From NCBI RefSeq assembly GCF_950023065.1, contig NC_088677.1, positions 59,483,469-59,547,468 on the forward strand: DNA of 64,000 bases, in the 5' to 3' direction. Source of the DNA: Planococcus citri (taxonomy: Eukaryota; Arthropoda; Insecta; Hemiptera; Pseudococcidae). The translations under genes were made by a program, and so were the position numbers. Under the pieces are notes generated by a model. The model searched no databases. It was given only the letters and a program-made list of their open reading frames with translations, and was not told where the DNA came from. This document shows positions 1-11,518 of the stretch, piece after piece (the first letter of the stretch is position 1; each line of letters opens with the position of its first letter).

Positions 1-171
1 AACTATCCAAAGGCCATCGAGTATGAGCAATCAGATTCCAAAGTTAGACACGATGACGAGAAATGTCAATTCGTGAAAAATAACAAACCCCGTTCCACTT
101 GCCGCAAGGGGTGTTGGGAAGCCAATGATAGCGATTTTCCTTCGTTTCTAATAATCAGAGCTAAACATTGA
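1..171 (+). CDS. Possible 3'-terminal coding exon, partial
   Basis: The + strand is open from the first base of the window to a TGA at 169-171, giving 56 residues. The composition looks like protein: hydrophilic, with Lys, Asp and Glu spread through it and three Cys, two of them in a short TCRKGCW stretch. The start lies outside the window and I see no clear splice acceptor inside, so this would be the end of a gene entering from the left. The next supported gene is on the minus strand, so the two would converge. I do not recognise the family. A chance open frame of this length is possible in any one frame, so support is modest. Confidence 0.35.
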   Translation, partial: NYPKAIEYEQSDSKVRHDDEKCQFVKNNKPRSTCRKGCWEANDSDFPSFLIIRAKH

Positions 172-1534
172 CATGCTCAAGAATGTTATCAATAAGCCCA
201 ACTAGTTAGTAAATTTTCTAGTGAAACCATTTCATCCGGGGCTTCTTGTAAGGAAATTTTGAAGCTGCACAAACTTAGATAAATTGAAGTAATTTTCGAT
301 CATTATTACAATCGAGGTTTTTTTTTGGGGGGGGGGGACGGTTGAAGGTGTACACGGAAAATCTCATTATTATACATAAATGTAGGGATAGGACAAAGCT
401 TTATAAAAATATGGTAAGTACACAGGGCCGTTCCGGCGTCATTCTTCGGGGGGGGGGAGGACATGAAAGTGCTAACTCATGACTTCTTTACCTTGAAATT
501 TTCAACTCAAAATTTTTGAAGAATGAAATATACAGAACAAAAACTATAAAAAGCGATGTTTTTTTTGTGTGATGACTTACTTTTAAGAAGTTTATCATTT
601 TGCTTCAAAATTTGAAATTGAAATGATGATTTTTTTTTTTGAAAAATTAAAATTCAAAATGAAAAGCCAACATGCCCGAGCGAAGCGAGGGCAAAAGCTC
701 TCGGAAATTGATACTTCGAGAGATATAAAAACGATGTTTTGTTGTGTCATAAACAAAGGGGTTTATTATTTTTGCTTCATAAAATTTGAATGATGATTTT
801 AAAAAAATTCAAACTTGAAAAAAATGGAACTACACAAACCAATTTTCAACTGCACAATTTTTTTTAGCCCCGATTCATCGCCAAATACAAATGAATTAGT
901 TCGAAACGACTTCATTGAGATGGAGTAAGTAAAAATATTCATTTCGAATCAGACGATCTGTGTCACTTCAATCGCAGCAATATGAGCCTGCACAGCTCAA
1001 GATAATTTCTAGCTGCGTATTTTGGAGCAAGATTCAAAAACCTAAGGTAGATTAAAATCCAACCAGAAGCTTCAAAACTGCTTATCCTGACTAGACACCT
1101 TATATAAAGAAAACGTCTGAGATAAAATCGAAAATGATTCCCTAATTCACAAAACGCCAAGTATACTCAGGATCGGTTCAAAAATGTTCTCAATCAAGTT
1201 CAACATCGTATGATAATCATCTCACCAATATCATCATTTAACGCCGATTTCAACTCTTCAAAACTTTTCGTATCATTCTGTGGGCACAATTTATGCATTC
1301 GAAAAAATATACCTACAACAACATAACTAACACCAAGTGTACCGACTTGAACCTAATATATCCTCAAGTATATGTATTTCACGACACACCACACGGAGAA
1401 ATACTTAATACAGACACGTACATACCATGCAAGGTATATAATACATAATACCTACCTAAGTAATAACGTAGCTATACGAAGCTTCGCTCGTATATAAAAA
1501 CATTATAGCCGCGAGGTTACAGAAGATAACGAAA
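172..1534. other. Intergenic stretch with G-runs, a diverged duplication and a small hairpin
   Basis: No gene is supported here. There are poly-G runs at 327-337 and 448-457. A segment of about 100 bp at 540-645 (TATAAAAA, then CGATGTTTT, a TTTTGCTTC motif and AAATGATGATTTT) recurs diverged at 725-815. Between the two copies lies the near-perfect palindrome GCCCGAGCGAAGCGAGGGC at 674-692. The motif and layout suggest transposon debris. Confidence 0.4.
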
Positions 1535-1624
1535 TTAACTCGCAAAGATGGTAAATATTTTGTCAGAGATGTTCGCATCCGCGGCCCCGTCCCGCTCTTC
1601 GACTTCGATTGAGGTTAAAGCGCG
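1535..1624 (-). CDS. Candidate last exon of the minus-strand gene
   Basis: On the minus strand a pyrimidine-rich stretch ends in CAAAG at 1629-1625 and is followed by a GC-rich 90-base open segment coding 29 residues and ending in TAA (1537-1535). It begins RALTSIEVEERDG and ends IFTIFAS. If the acceptor is used, the exon starts in phase 0, which matches the phase 0 donor of the exon at 5577-5828, so the two could be joined by an intron of about 4 kb. The composition (Glu/Asp rich, few codons of the AT-rich background) supports coding. The link to the upstream exons is inferred from phase and strand only, and other exons may lie between. Confidence 0.3.
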   Translation of the reverse strand, partial: RALTSIEVEERDGAADANISDKIFTIFAS

Positions 1625-2659
1625 CTTTGAGAACAAAATAGTACCAACACCAGCATGAAGAGGCAAAGAGAGAGAAAAAAAAAGAGGAGGAAAAGGAAAC
1701 CGAACATAAACAAATTTACGCGATATTGCTATTTTTAAAAGTAAGTACTCTTCTTTCTGCCCCTCCTTTAATATACCCTTCGTTCGATGGTACAAATTAC
1801 TAAAATGAAGTATCTGCTTTGGAAGTTTCTTTTGATGTATTTTATTCACGCGAGACGATATAATGATTGCATTTTCTTCGTATTGTTTCTGCTTTTTTCT
1901 CACTCTTTTTCCTCTTCGCCTTTCACTGCTTTGCCGCACACCTCTTTATATTACTGGTTTCCGCGAAAAAAAGATTTTCTTTTAATGTACTCACACTTTG
2001 CACGTTGCCGACAAATGCATAAGTATACAGGTACAGAGGTATAAAGTATTCTACCGAGCTAGAACTTGGAAACTTGCAGATGTTAGGTATAAGTATACAT
2101 AAACGAAAAAGAAAACTATTACGCTGCTGGAGAAAACCGAGGCGAATCGTTTTTTCCAGCCAACTTGAGGGGGAGAAAAAGAAAACCATTTTCAAAAAAC
2201 ATTTAAAGCTGTAATTTGCGCCGCTAGCTCTGGTGCACGAATACGTAAACGTACGTATTATGGTAATTGAGTGGTGTGCATTTGGACGATGAATATACTC
2301 AGCTAAAAGTTCGAGTTTTGTGCTCGTGGAAGGTTCTTTATGTTAAAGTGGTGATGATGGTGCTGCTGTTTGCAGGATTCAAATTGGAAGGTTTTTTCTT
2401 TCAGTTTGTTTTCCTGGGTCAAGTAAAGGCACTGTGAGTTTGATACAGATGCATAGAATGCTCGAGAGAAAATTTGTGAAGGGAAATATCTACCATGAAA
2501 AAAAAAGTTAGAGAAACGCAGAATTCTCACAGAACAACATTACAAGCATTGATTGCAAGAGGGCTTTTGGTCTTTTCGATTAATAGCATGTAAAATCAAC
2601 AGTTTATCACATCATCAGGTTTACTAGAATAAAATTCATAACTATAACAAAGTTTATAT

Positions 2660-3800
2660 CTTGTCAAGATGCTCAAGGTAAAATCGTCATAATAAAGCTA
2701 ATGTTTGTAGCAATTCAATCATTTTTATCAGCCTGATTTCAAATTAAAATATGTCAAGTGTCAAATTTGGTCCTCTGAGCCGGATTTGTCCACTCGATGG
2801 CATTAAATCATTCTCAAGATCCGCAATGCAAAATTGTCGCAATGAAACAATGTTCATTCAATCCTCCTACTTTCCTAGATGAAGCATTCAGTGTATCGAA
2901 TTTGGTCCTTCGGGCCGGATTAGTCCACACCATGACGTATTCATTCATCAATTGGATAAATTTTCGACTCTGAGATTCTAACAAGACGCATCAGTATTGC
3001 CAACCTATTCACTAAATTAATTGAAAAACTTCCAAATCGCATATGGATCTTATTTTCATAGAGAGGCGAGAATTGAAGTTCACGCTGAGAGAGTTGAAAT
3101 AGCTGGAAAATTGAGTGAAGTTGCCATCTGGTTACTTTTTCTGCATAATTTACTAAATTTTATGGCACGTATCACAGAAACATTCTGAACAAAAATGATT
3201 TCTACTTCTACTTCATTTTTTGATGTGTAAAATGTACCAACAAGTTTAGTACCTACACAAAAATTACGATGACACGAAAACGTGACAAGGGAGCAACTTC
3301 GTTGCAATTTTATATACGAGTATTTCTTGGCATACTTTTTTCTCTCAGTATAAGAATATCATAAGCAAATGAAACTTGATTATAAACTAAACAACAACTA
3401 ACTACTGAAAGTTCTTCATGATGCTACAACGAATTTTCAAACGACTGGAATCAACAACAAGAAAGCAGGAGCCACGGCGATACTGATGAACCAGTACTCA
3501 ATAAATAAGAAATCCTTGATAGCAAGAAGGTTTTTGCTTCGCTGTTTACGATATTTCGCCATCGAATTGAAGGTTTGTCGTATCATCCAAGTATGAAATC
3601 AACAACTCTGAATGCGATTTTGTGTTATGCAGACGAAAATCGTCATGAGAAAGAAAATTTCACACAGACAGAACTCATGTTTATCATTTAAGGTATTCAA
3701 TATGAAAAATTTGGTCCTTCGAGCCAGACATACTCAGTTTTCTCTATGGCATGACATTGACTTACCAGCAAAATGCACCAGGTGAAATCGCCATAAAAAA
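2660..3800. repeat. Cluster of degenerate repeats carrying an AATTTGGTCCTTCGGGCC motif
   Basis: Diverged copies of one unit occur at about 2668-2800, 2810-2945 and 3630-3755. Each has an AAAATCGTC- or AAAATTGTC-like start, an ATGTTT box and a strongly conserved block close to AATTTGGTCCTTCGGGCCGG followed by a CCA-rich tail. A fourth, partial start lies near 3780 (GTGAAATCGCC). The first two are adjacent, with a period of about 134 bp; the third is about 800 bp away. The order looks like tandem amplification followed by insertion. I cannot assign a known repeat family. Confidence 0.45.
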
Positions 3801-4440
3801 CCCACGTAAAGATTTTGACCAAATGCGGTGGGGACATTCATTCTGAATAGAAAGCCGTCCAAAAAAATTTCAGGACATGGGTTTTCGAAAACAGAGAATT
3901 TTCGGAAAAATTGTGGTTTTCACTTTTTAGCTTTTACCCAACTCGTACAAAACAATGGTTCAGTTCCTCCAAAAGATGGGTAATACTAATACTTGAGATT
4001 TTGCATCGATCAAGGAGTCCAAGGCGGATGAAAATTGGCATTTTTAGGTTAAATTTGTGTTTTGAAAATACTTTCTTCTCTGACATCATCGTGTGTGGAA
4101 TTATGTCAGAAGATTGAAAGATATCATTTCTGAATCCAGTGTACTATTTTGGAATGCAGTGGTGGCAATTCTTTGGTCATCGGTGCCAATTCAAAAAACA
4201 AAAAACAAAAAACGAGAAATGTAAGCGAAAACTTATTAATTTTTTTCAAGTTTTTGAAGTTGGCAACAATGATCAAATAATTGGTAGCACTGCATACCAA
4301 AATATTATCTCAAGTTTGAAAATGATACGATACATATATACTATGTACTTCGACGTTTTGGCATAATTTACTAGTAATATCGAGAAAATAATATTTTCAA
4401 CACATGAATTCACTCAAATGATCTGAAAATTCCCAACTAC
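3790..4440. mobile_element. Foldback element family F1, copy 1 (diverged)
   Basis: This copy shares with those at 12.9, 25.9, 29.0 and 37.8 kb a core made of TTTTGGAATGCAGTGG, a loop of about 60 bases and the near-complement of the core (4148-4310), framed by arms with a GAGATTTTGCATCGA-like block and an AAAGATATCATTTCTGAA block. The arms are complementary to each other, so the element folds into one long hairpin. No transposase is present. Outer ends are unclear in this copy. Confidence 0.5.
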
Positions 4441-5576
4441 CCATTAGAACTCCAAAGGTGACGAATCGTAATTAAGTCAAGTACTTCACTAAATTCAAAA
4501 TACCTACATAAAAATAGCCAACACATTGGTAACATGGTCGTCATGGAAGACCAACAGTAAGAAATCTTATATATTTTTTAGATTTGCCTCAACGAGTCAA
4601 ATATTCACCATTTCTCCATGATCTATTTCTACTCATGAAAAACAGTGTAGAAGAAAATATTCCAAACCAAAGGGAAACGATAAAATCCATATTGTTTTGA
4701 TGAAATTCAAGGTCGACAGACGTGAAAAAAACATAACAGAAAGCGCGGAAGTAAACAAATCGTTTTTTAGCTCATTTCAAAAACAAACGTTCCAACATTT
4801 GGATTATTTCAAGGTCAAGGTGACATATCTTTAAACAACCCTTTTACATTATAAATCTACGTACAAACAAACGAAATTCTCGCACGTCTCCACTTTCTTT
4901 CACTCTCCCTAGTAAAATATTTTCGAGTCCAAGAAGCGAAAACACAAACGCTTGAAAACCCGTAATAATTTCAGAAACATAACTACATTTTAGGCAAGTA
5001 TGTACCTACCTACATATTTCCACACGCAACAAAAAAATCTTCGCGAAATTCCTCTCGCATCCCAACGATCAAACTTTTAACACACAGGTGAAATATTTCG
5101 CCATCCTCCTCTCCTTCCCTAGCTGGGGAAAAATATCCTACTTTTTTTTTGCATCAAAAGCGAAAATTTTAATCAAATAGAAAAATTTTTCACATACTGA
5201 GACTTTTCCTTGTAAATTTAAAACATCTGCTTCCACGAGGCAGAAAAAAATGAGCAAACATTTACGCAATTTCATCATTTCTTTGCATACACACACATCT
5301 CCATAAGCGCGATAAGCGTGTCGTCTATGCAAAAAAAGAAAAAAAAAAGGAAAAATGTTAAGAAGGGAAAAAATGCTCCTATATAGCTAAAATAAGCAAC
5401 TTATTTTGACACGTTGCCAAATATATGCAAATAGCAGCAAATTAAAGATAGTTGTTTCGCGTACAACTTTTTCCCTTTCGATTTGCGATGACAATTTCTA
5501 GCAATATACATACTTCCGCAGAAGTGAAAAAGACATCAAACGTCGAATTCTCTAAAAATATGAAATAGATTATTAC

Positions 5577-7685
5577 TTCTCTCTTTCGAGTAAAATGGCT
5601 GAAATCTTCGTCTTCGAGTGTCGCTGTGTCGTTTATAGATCGTTGACAAATTCTCGAATCGATCGACTTTAATAATTCGGTGTCGAGCCAGAAAGTATCA
5701 CGGACTACTGAACTCAAAGGTGGTTGATACCAACCCATTTCTGAAGTTTCTGGTGTTCCCACTTGTTCAAAAGAAGGGATTTCATCCGGTTTGAAAATTT
5801 TGTGATCCAACACAGAATAATTCAAAGACTGAGAGCATCAAGGGCCAAATTTCGGACTAACACTGAATTTCATTTTACGATTTCTGTAAATTTTTGAAAA
5901 TCCATTTTTTATGAAAAGCTAAAAATTTTGATCCCATTGACTTGAAAAGCCGAAACTAAGCTTGTACCCTATTTTTGACCTCATCAACTTCTTCAATCGA
6001 CTGATAACTATTTTGAGCCGTTCTGAACCTTTCAATAAATGCTGGAGAAATCGCATTGAAAAGCTACAATAAAAACGTCTTTGAGACCGTTTTCAATCAA
6101 GTTAGGTGTACAGTCTCTGAACACATGGATTCATAGATGCCCAAAATTATCAAATTTTAGGTGAGTTTTTTATTTATTTTTTTAAAATAAATATCAGCTG
6201 GATAAAAACTCATGCTCAAAATTTGTATCAAAATCTATCGAAATTGTTACGATACAAAAGCTAATTTCATTTAGGTTTCTTTGAGACAATCATTTCAATA
6301 ATAAAAAATCCAAAACTCAGCTGAAGTTCTAGAAAAACGTAAACCACCAATCGAAGTCAAAAAAAGAGCACTGGTAATTCAATTTTCAGCTTTTTGCTTT
6401 CATTTGATCAAATTTTGAGTACTTCGATAAAAAATTTGGTCAAATTTGAATTTTCAGAATTTTACAAAAAATTGCTCACCGATTGAGATCATGTTCCACT
6501 CAGGTAGGTATAGGAAAAATACCATACTTATGTCGTTAATTTTTTTCAGGAAAAAAAATTCCATCTAAAATGAAGGATTTGAGCTTTTTCAAAACTCTCA
6601 TTTTCCAAATTCTTTTTTTTTTTTGAAAGCTCAACTTTTTTGTAATTTGCCCAATTGGGCAGTTGTTTCCCAAAATAGGTACCAAGAAAGCCCCCAAAGA
6701 GTTAATTCAAAAAAATATACCTAATTAATTGCTACCGAGAAGAATAGAGGTAGGTTGGTGCTTTTTTATTGTGTGATTTGTGATCCTACGGTTTTTCATT
6801 TTTATTAGCCCAAATTGTTTTATCCATTCGGAAATGAAAGAACAAGTAGACATACTTATTAATTAAAGACAAAAAATGGACCATAGATAATTCCCATATA
6901 GGTAAGATGAATTTTAGTTTTCTGACATTTTTTTGATTGTCTATTAAATGACGAGATATTGAGCTCCGCTACCTGACAAATAACATTGGTTTCGATCCGC
7001 CTTAAATACTCAGTCCTGATTAGAAGAAAACTTCTAGATCCAGTTTCTCTCCTGATTTTTACTTCAAAATCGAGGCGACCGTTCTCATTTCTTCCCTCGA
7101 ATGATCTCCTTTGAAAGAAATAGCAACACAATACTCAACACATGATCAACTCAAACAACAAAAAATATCCTATTTTAAATACTGAAAAACACGACTATTT
7201 TTTATACCTACCAACCTACCTACCTACTATAATCTCTCAAACTGTACACCATTTGAAATCCCCCTCTCCCTGCATCCTTCTAATCGTACAACCAACATGA
7301 AAAACCCCCACTTCTTCGAGCTTACGACATCGCAGCTCTTCGAAAGTATACAAGGAGAAAAAACTTTCCAAAACAGGTAATTTTTCACACGAAAATGTAC
7401 CCAGGGTAGGGGTAAAGGTATAAGGTAGAACAACTAGTAACAAATCTATATCGATAATGCGAAACTCGACGATACGAGGCTGGGCTACGACTACACGACG
7501 GAACGAAATATATAAACGAGGAAGCTGAAAAAAAAACACGCTAAATTGTTTTTTATATTTCAGCCAACTGTAGCACAATTGAAAATTCATATCTCAGATC
7601 CATTACTCATTTAGCATAATAAGCAATTCTTCGACAGCGTCGATAAAATTACGTTCAGTTGTTGCAGCATCCCATTCGCATCCGA
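5577..7685 (-). CDS. Unrecognised minus-strand gene, three phased exons (partial)
   Basis: Three minus-strand exons join without breaking frame. Exon a, 7685-7607 (79 nt), lies between the acceptor ATACGCAG and a GTAATG donor and ends with two bases of a codon. Exon b, 7108-6973 (136 nt), starts with the one base that completes it and ends ATTTGTCAG before GTAGCG. Exon c, 5828-5577 (252 nt, phase 0 to 0), lies between GATGCTCTCAG and a GTAATA donor. Together they code about 155 residues, with a Glu-rich helix-like start (FIDAVEELLIMLNE), a basic middle, and an acidic Ser/Thr-rich end (TATLEDEDF). The matching phases of three independent exons are the main evidence. The 5' end lies above 7685 and was not found; the 3' end may be the exon at 1535-1624. 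I recognise no domain. No signal peptide or membrane segment is visible. Confidence 0.5.
7206..7228. repeat. TACC microsatellite
   Basis: Short imperfect (TACC)n tract. The same tetranucleotide and its complement recur throughout the window, for example near 21430 and 50695. Confidence 0.7.
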
Positions 7686-7938
7686 CTGCGTATTGAATGG
7701 AGAAAAATATACGCGACGAAAAGCAAAGCGTAAAACGAGACGAAAAAAAAGAGGAGAGGAAAAATACCGAAACGAACACGCGGGCTTCGTATAATATTTT
7801 TTGCTCTTTTTTTCGAAAAAAAAACAGACACACATAGTGATATTTTACGTTATAATACCGGTAGAGGAAAAATTTAATACGCCTTCGCGTCGTTGTTTGA
7901 ATTTCTAAAAATGAGCATCTCCCTTATATTTTTTCCAG

Positions 7939-8294
7939 TCAGACTTGAAAAACACGGTTGAATTTTCAATCCGTAATGCGCGAGGGTTTTTTTCTCTCAC
8001 TTCAAAGTCGACACGATAGTAATGGAAATAAAGATACAGAAGAAGTTTTTTCGAAATTATTATTACACACCCTAGGAGAACCTATCGACGCGTGTGATTT
8101 TCACACACACATAATATCGCTATGTGGTGATATTTTAAACGCTGCATCGTTAGAGACCGAAGCCCTTGTTCCGGTCATCTTTCGAATCGTCGCCCAGCAA
8201 ATGCGGGTTATTTCGAAAACGCATCAATTAACCGTTGTCTCGAGTCAATTGAACGAGTTAACCGAATTAAAATGCAGCTGGGTCAATAAGATAG
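7939..8294 (+). CDS. Unrecognised + strand internal exon, with probable one-base T insertion
   Basis: A good acceptor (TTTTTTCCAG) at 7938 opens a frame that reads SDLKNTVEFSIRNARGFF and then meets a T7 run at 7987-7993. Dropping one T joins it to a second open frame that continues for about 100 residues to a donor (ATAG, then GTAGAG at 8295). The second part contains Cys/His-bearing and amphipathic segments (for example EPIDACDFHTHIISLC and LETEALVPVIFRIVAQQ) typical of a folded helical protein. Without the correction, the first ATG in the second frame is at 7976. The exon would start in phase 0 and end in phase 1. The opposite strand is closed here. The family is not recognised. It lies just upstream, in minus-strand terms, of the neighbouring gene, so one gene may be nested in or overlap the other. 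Confidence 0.45.
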
Positions 8295-10718
8295 GTAGAG
8301 GTAGAGGCATCTCGTATAGTCGTAAGCATCGAAAAGGCTCGCAGTTCGCTCATTTACCAGCCATAGTTTCGACGACCTGTTGGAATATCTCACATAGATC
8401 TACACAACACTATACACAATTATGCCATTTTCAATACCTACGTGAGCTTTTCAAATAGATACACTCGACCAAAGACGATGGAATAATTCGGTGATTCGAT
8501 TTGGTCGTTCTCTACAGGCCATAATACCCGAGTAATTATCTGCCGCAGCAATGCTGAAAAACTTTTAGGTTCTCTTTAAAGCAGGTCCTATGTAATAATA
8601 CTTCCTTTTCGATATAAATTTTTACGATTATCTTCTCGCCAGCTCGTACTTAAAATGTACTCGGTTTATACATAACTCGATATAGCAACGGTCGAGCCGA
8701 AAAAACCTTCATTAACTGAAATCAAAGCTTTATCGCTAATGTAATGTCGTCGTACTCGTCGTCATCATCGTCCTATAATTCCTCTGTCTCTAGCTATTGT
8801 ATCACGATACGATACGATACGTGCACCATACACCAAAATCTTGCTAAACAGATGGTTTATAAAAATACGAAAGAATTTCATCGAATAAGATGAGCCGAGC
8901 CTTGGTCTGGCGGGGTGAAGTTGGTACATTATGATAAACAAAATATCTCGACTACACTGTACTAAAAGACACATGGTGTTTCTTTATCCTCGTTTCGTGT
9001 ATTTTATACACCCTCCTCCCTCCTCTCACTCTATTCATCAGAAAATCTTGTAAAAAAAAAACTATACAGGATAATTTATCGATACCCTAAACGATCGAGT
9101 AATTAATCGAGCCGCGACCCTTCTACTGTTCTGGGAAGGTTATTGTAGCTGGAGCTAGGATATTATCTGGGCTGTTTATTCAGTAAAAAGATGAAAATAG
9201 AATCGTCAATTTTTTTTTTCGCGGCAGCACGCTTTTTTGAATATTACAAAACGTTCGTAAGATCTGCGTAATCAATCAACAGCTGCGAATGAAATAAAAT
9301 TTTACGACCACGTATGCATAATTATTCTACGTACAAAATGTGTATACGATGGCGTTGAAATTTCTTTTCTAACGAGTTTTTTCTGTTTTTTAACTACCGG
9401 AAATTGAAGAGCAGAAAAAAAACGCATTCGAGGCGATTCGTTTACTGCACGTTCAATTATCACAGATCGCGAAACGTACGAGTAAAAGAGCTTTAGTGTT
9501 ATGATATGGAATCAGATTCACTCCAAACTAAGCAAGTACACAATAAGGAACTATCTAGTATCTATCATTTAACACAATGAATCATGATTTACTACAGATG
9601 TGATTTTTCTCTCAGAAGAGTGAGGTGGGTTGTTTTTTTAATTTTTTTGAGAAAGAGAATTTCAAATTTCGAACCAATGTTCTATCTTTCTGCCGATACT
9701 TCGAAAAGTAAAAAAACTGAAAATTTCTCAAGTGTTTCATAAATTTTTTTTCAACTTTTTTTTGATTCGAACAATTTTTTGATGTCTTTAGTTTTTCCAT
9801 ATCATCCCGTTTAAAAAAAACCATTGGAAAAAAGCTCGAAGTTGATTTTTCTCAAATTCAGGAGTTCTCAAAAAAATAGCTCTTTCCCGGTGATTATTGT
9901 ATGACGAGTATCTCCTCAAGATAGCAGGTACTGGACACCAAAACATCATCCAATCAGGAAAAAAATGAAAAAAAAATTCAAGACATTAATAAGGTTCAAT
10001 TTTTTAAACACTGAGCTTTCATCGGAAGAGGTCAGACATAGGAAATTAAAACAAATGAAAAAATTAAAAAATGAAGTCTATAAAAAAATTTCGAGGAGTT
10101 TTCATTTTTGGTCGGAATCCTTCCATGAGAAGAAAAAAACTTTCCTCGGTCCTCCAACAATATTCGTCTCCTTGAATGGAGCTCCCTCGGCGTTCGAAAA
10201 AATACAAACAATATGATTTATTCAGAAGAATCCCAAAACAGAAATGAGAAATTCACAAAAAAATTATCGACTAATTTATTCCATTTTTTTTTCAACAATG
10301 GCAGGCTCCATACAAGAAGACTAAAACGGTTTGGAAGACCGCGGAAGGTTTCTACTTGATCAGGGGATTATTCAAAAAATTCTGACCCAAATTGCAATAC
10401 TTAATAATGTTCGAATGAATCGAAATGATTCCGATTTTTCTTCAATCGCGGGGTGTGGGGGGTCTCCCAATTTCAAGTTGAGAAGCTAAAATTTTCACCT
10501 ACCTATTTATTAAAGGAAGGCGAACAAAAATCCGAAAAAGAAATTTTTACAAGTCACACAAAACTCCGAAGGGAAAAAACACTTTGGTTTGTGGCTAGTT
10601 TTTAGTTTATAAATGTAGGTACTACTTATTGTATGTACAATATTAGTATTATAATTATGTTTATTACAATCTACGAAATTTTGATACGCTGTTATTATCA
10701 CCTCGTTTATACGGCGGT
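8295..10718. other. Non-coding stretch, partly GC-richer
   Basis: No exon is supported. Positions 8460-9600 are of higher complexity than the surroundings and have few repeats apart from a short CGATA tandem near 8808-8823. Such sequence would fit intron or regulatory DNA of the gene that contains the exon at 7939-8294. Positions 9600-10500 are A/T-homopolymer-rich, with weak similarity to the repeat families found elsewhere in the window. Confidence 0.35.
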
Positions 10719-11518
10719 ATGGTGCGATTTGCGCTTAAAAGCCGTCCTACCATCTGGAAATGTTTAAAGTTGACCTGTTTTTCAACGAAGTCGCCGCCGG
10801 TTTTCCAGAAAGAAAATGATGATAATAGAGAAAAGGCATTCAACTCGATAACCGAACATCTTCTCATGAATATGAGAAAAGATCACGTAGATATTGCCAA
10901 ATTAGAGATTGGTAAAGATTTACATCTTCAAATTGCGTCAGTTGCCATTTACAGGGATTGTATGGATGTCTTCAAAAAAGAAATTTTAGAATCCTATAAT
11001 GATGCACCTGTCAAAGATGAAACCATTCCCGAAAAAATGAGACGATTATGGATGAGATTCATCCATGATGAATCCAAGGAAGCGGCCACACATAATATAG
11101 TAATTTTTGCAATGTTTTTTGAGAGAAATTACTATATTTTATTTAAAAAAATCAAAAATTACTATAATTTATAGTAAAAATTGTCAAATTTTCAGAGTCC
11201 ATCCAAAATCTCATGATTTATAATATAAATTCCAACATCAATTTTTCTCAGTGCAAAGAACTGAAAAGCGGACTAGAAGCCGACGGGCTTTCGGATATCA
11301 TGTTCATCGAACTTTCACAGGAATCCTATAAGCAATGTACCGACATTGTCCACTCAACATAGAAAAGTTTTTTTGATAGAAACTTTAAAATTGATACGTT
11401 AGTTCGGATTATGTGTGAAATGGAAGAGTTTACCAAAGAACAGAAGAAAGCGATTAATAAATTGCTTAAGCTGGTATTACAACCAATAAAACCTGTTGAA
11501 AATTCATTAGCACTACAG
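10719..11518 (+). CDS. Unrecognised two-exon gene model with an in-frame TAG
   Basis: Exon 1 (10719-11099) starts at an ATG whose first 25 residues are basic, rich in Ser/Thr and without acidic residues, like a mitochondrial targeting sequence. It ends in phase 0 before GTAATT. A strong acceptor (TTTTTCTCAG at 11242-11251) opens exon 2 in phase 0, 11252-11518, ending CTACAG before a GT. The frame of exon 2 is interrupted by one TAG at 11360-11362. After it the same frame continues for 52 codons of clearly protein-like sequence (MCEMEEFTKEQKK and so on). Either the protein ends at the TAG (163 aa), or the copy carries a nonsense mutation, or a small intron removes the stop. It is helical, Lys/Glu-rich and Cys-poor. 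No family is recognised. Confidence 0.4.

Larger units (their letters stand above)
1635..5576. other. Probable intron or intergenic DNA with degenerate repeats
   Basis: I see no convincing exon in this stretch. It contains the repeat cluster at 2660-3800 and a copy of a palindromic element at about 3790-4440, described separately. The rest is AT-rich with poly-T and poly-A runs. Short open frames here lack splice sites and have low-complexity translations. Confidence 0.4.

Noticed and set aside
1535..1939. 134-codon minus-strand frame taken as a single gene
   Set aside because: Most of it is Lys/Arg- and Phe/Leu-rich low complexity from A/T tracts; only the last 30 codons look coding and are kept as a candidate exon.
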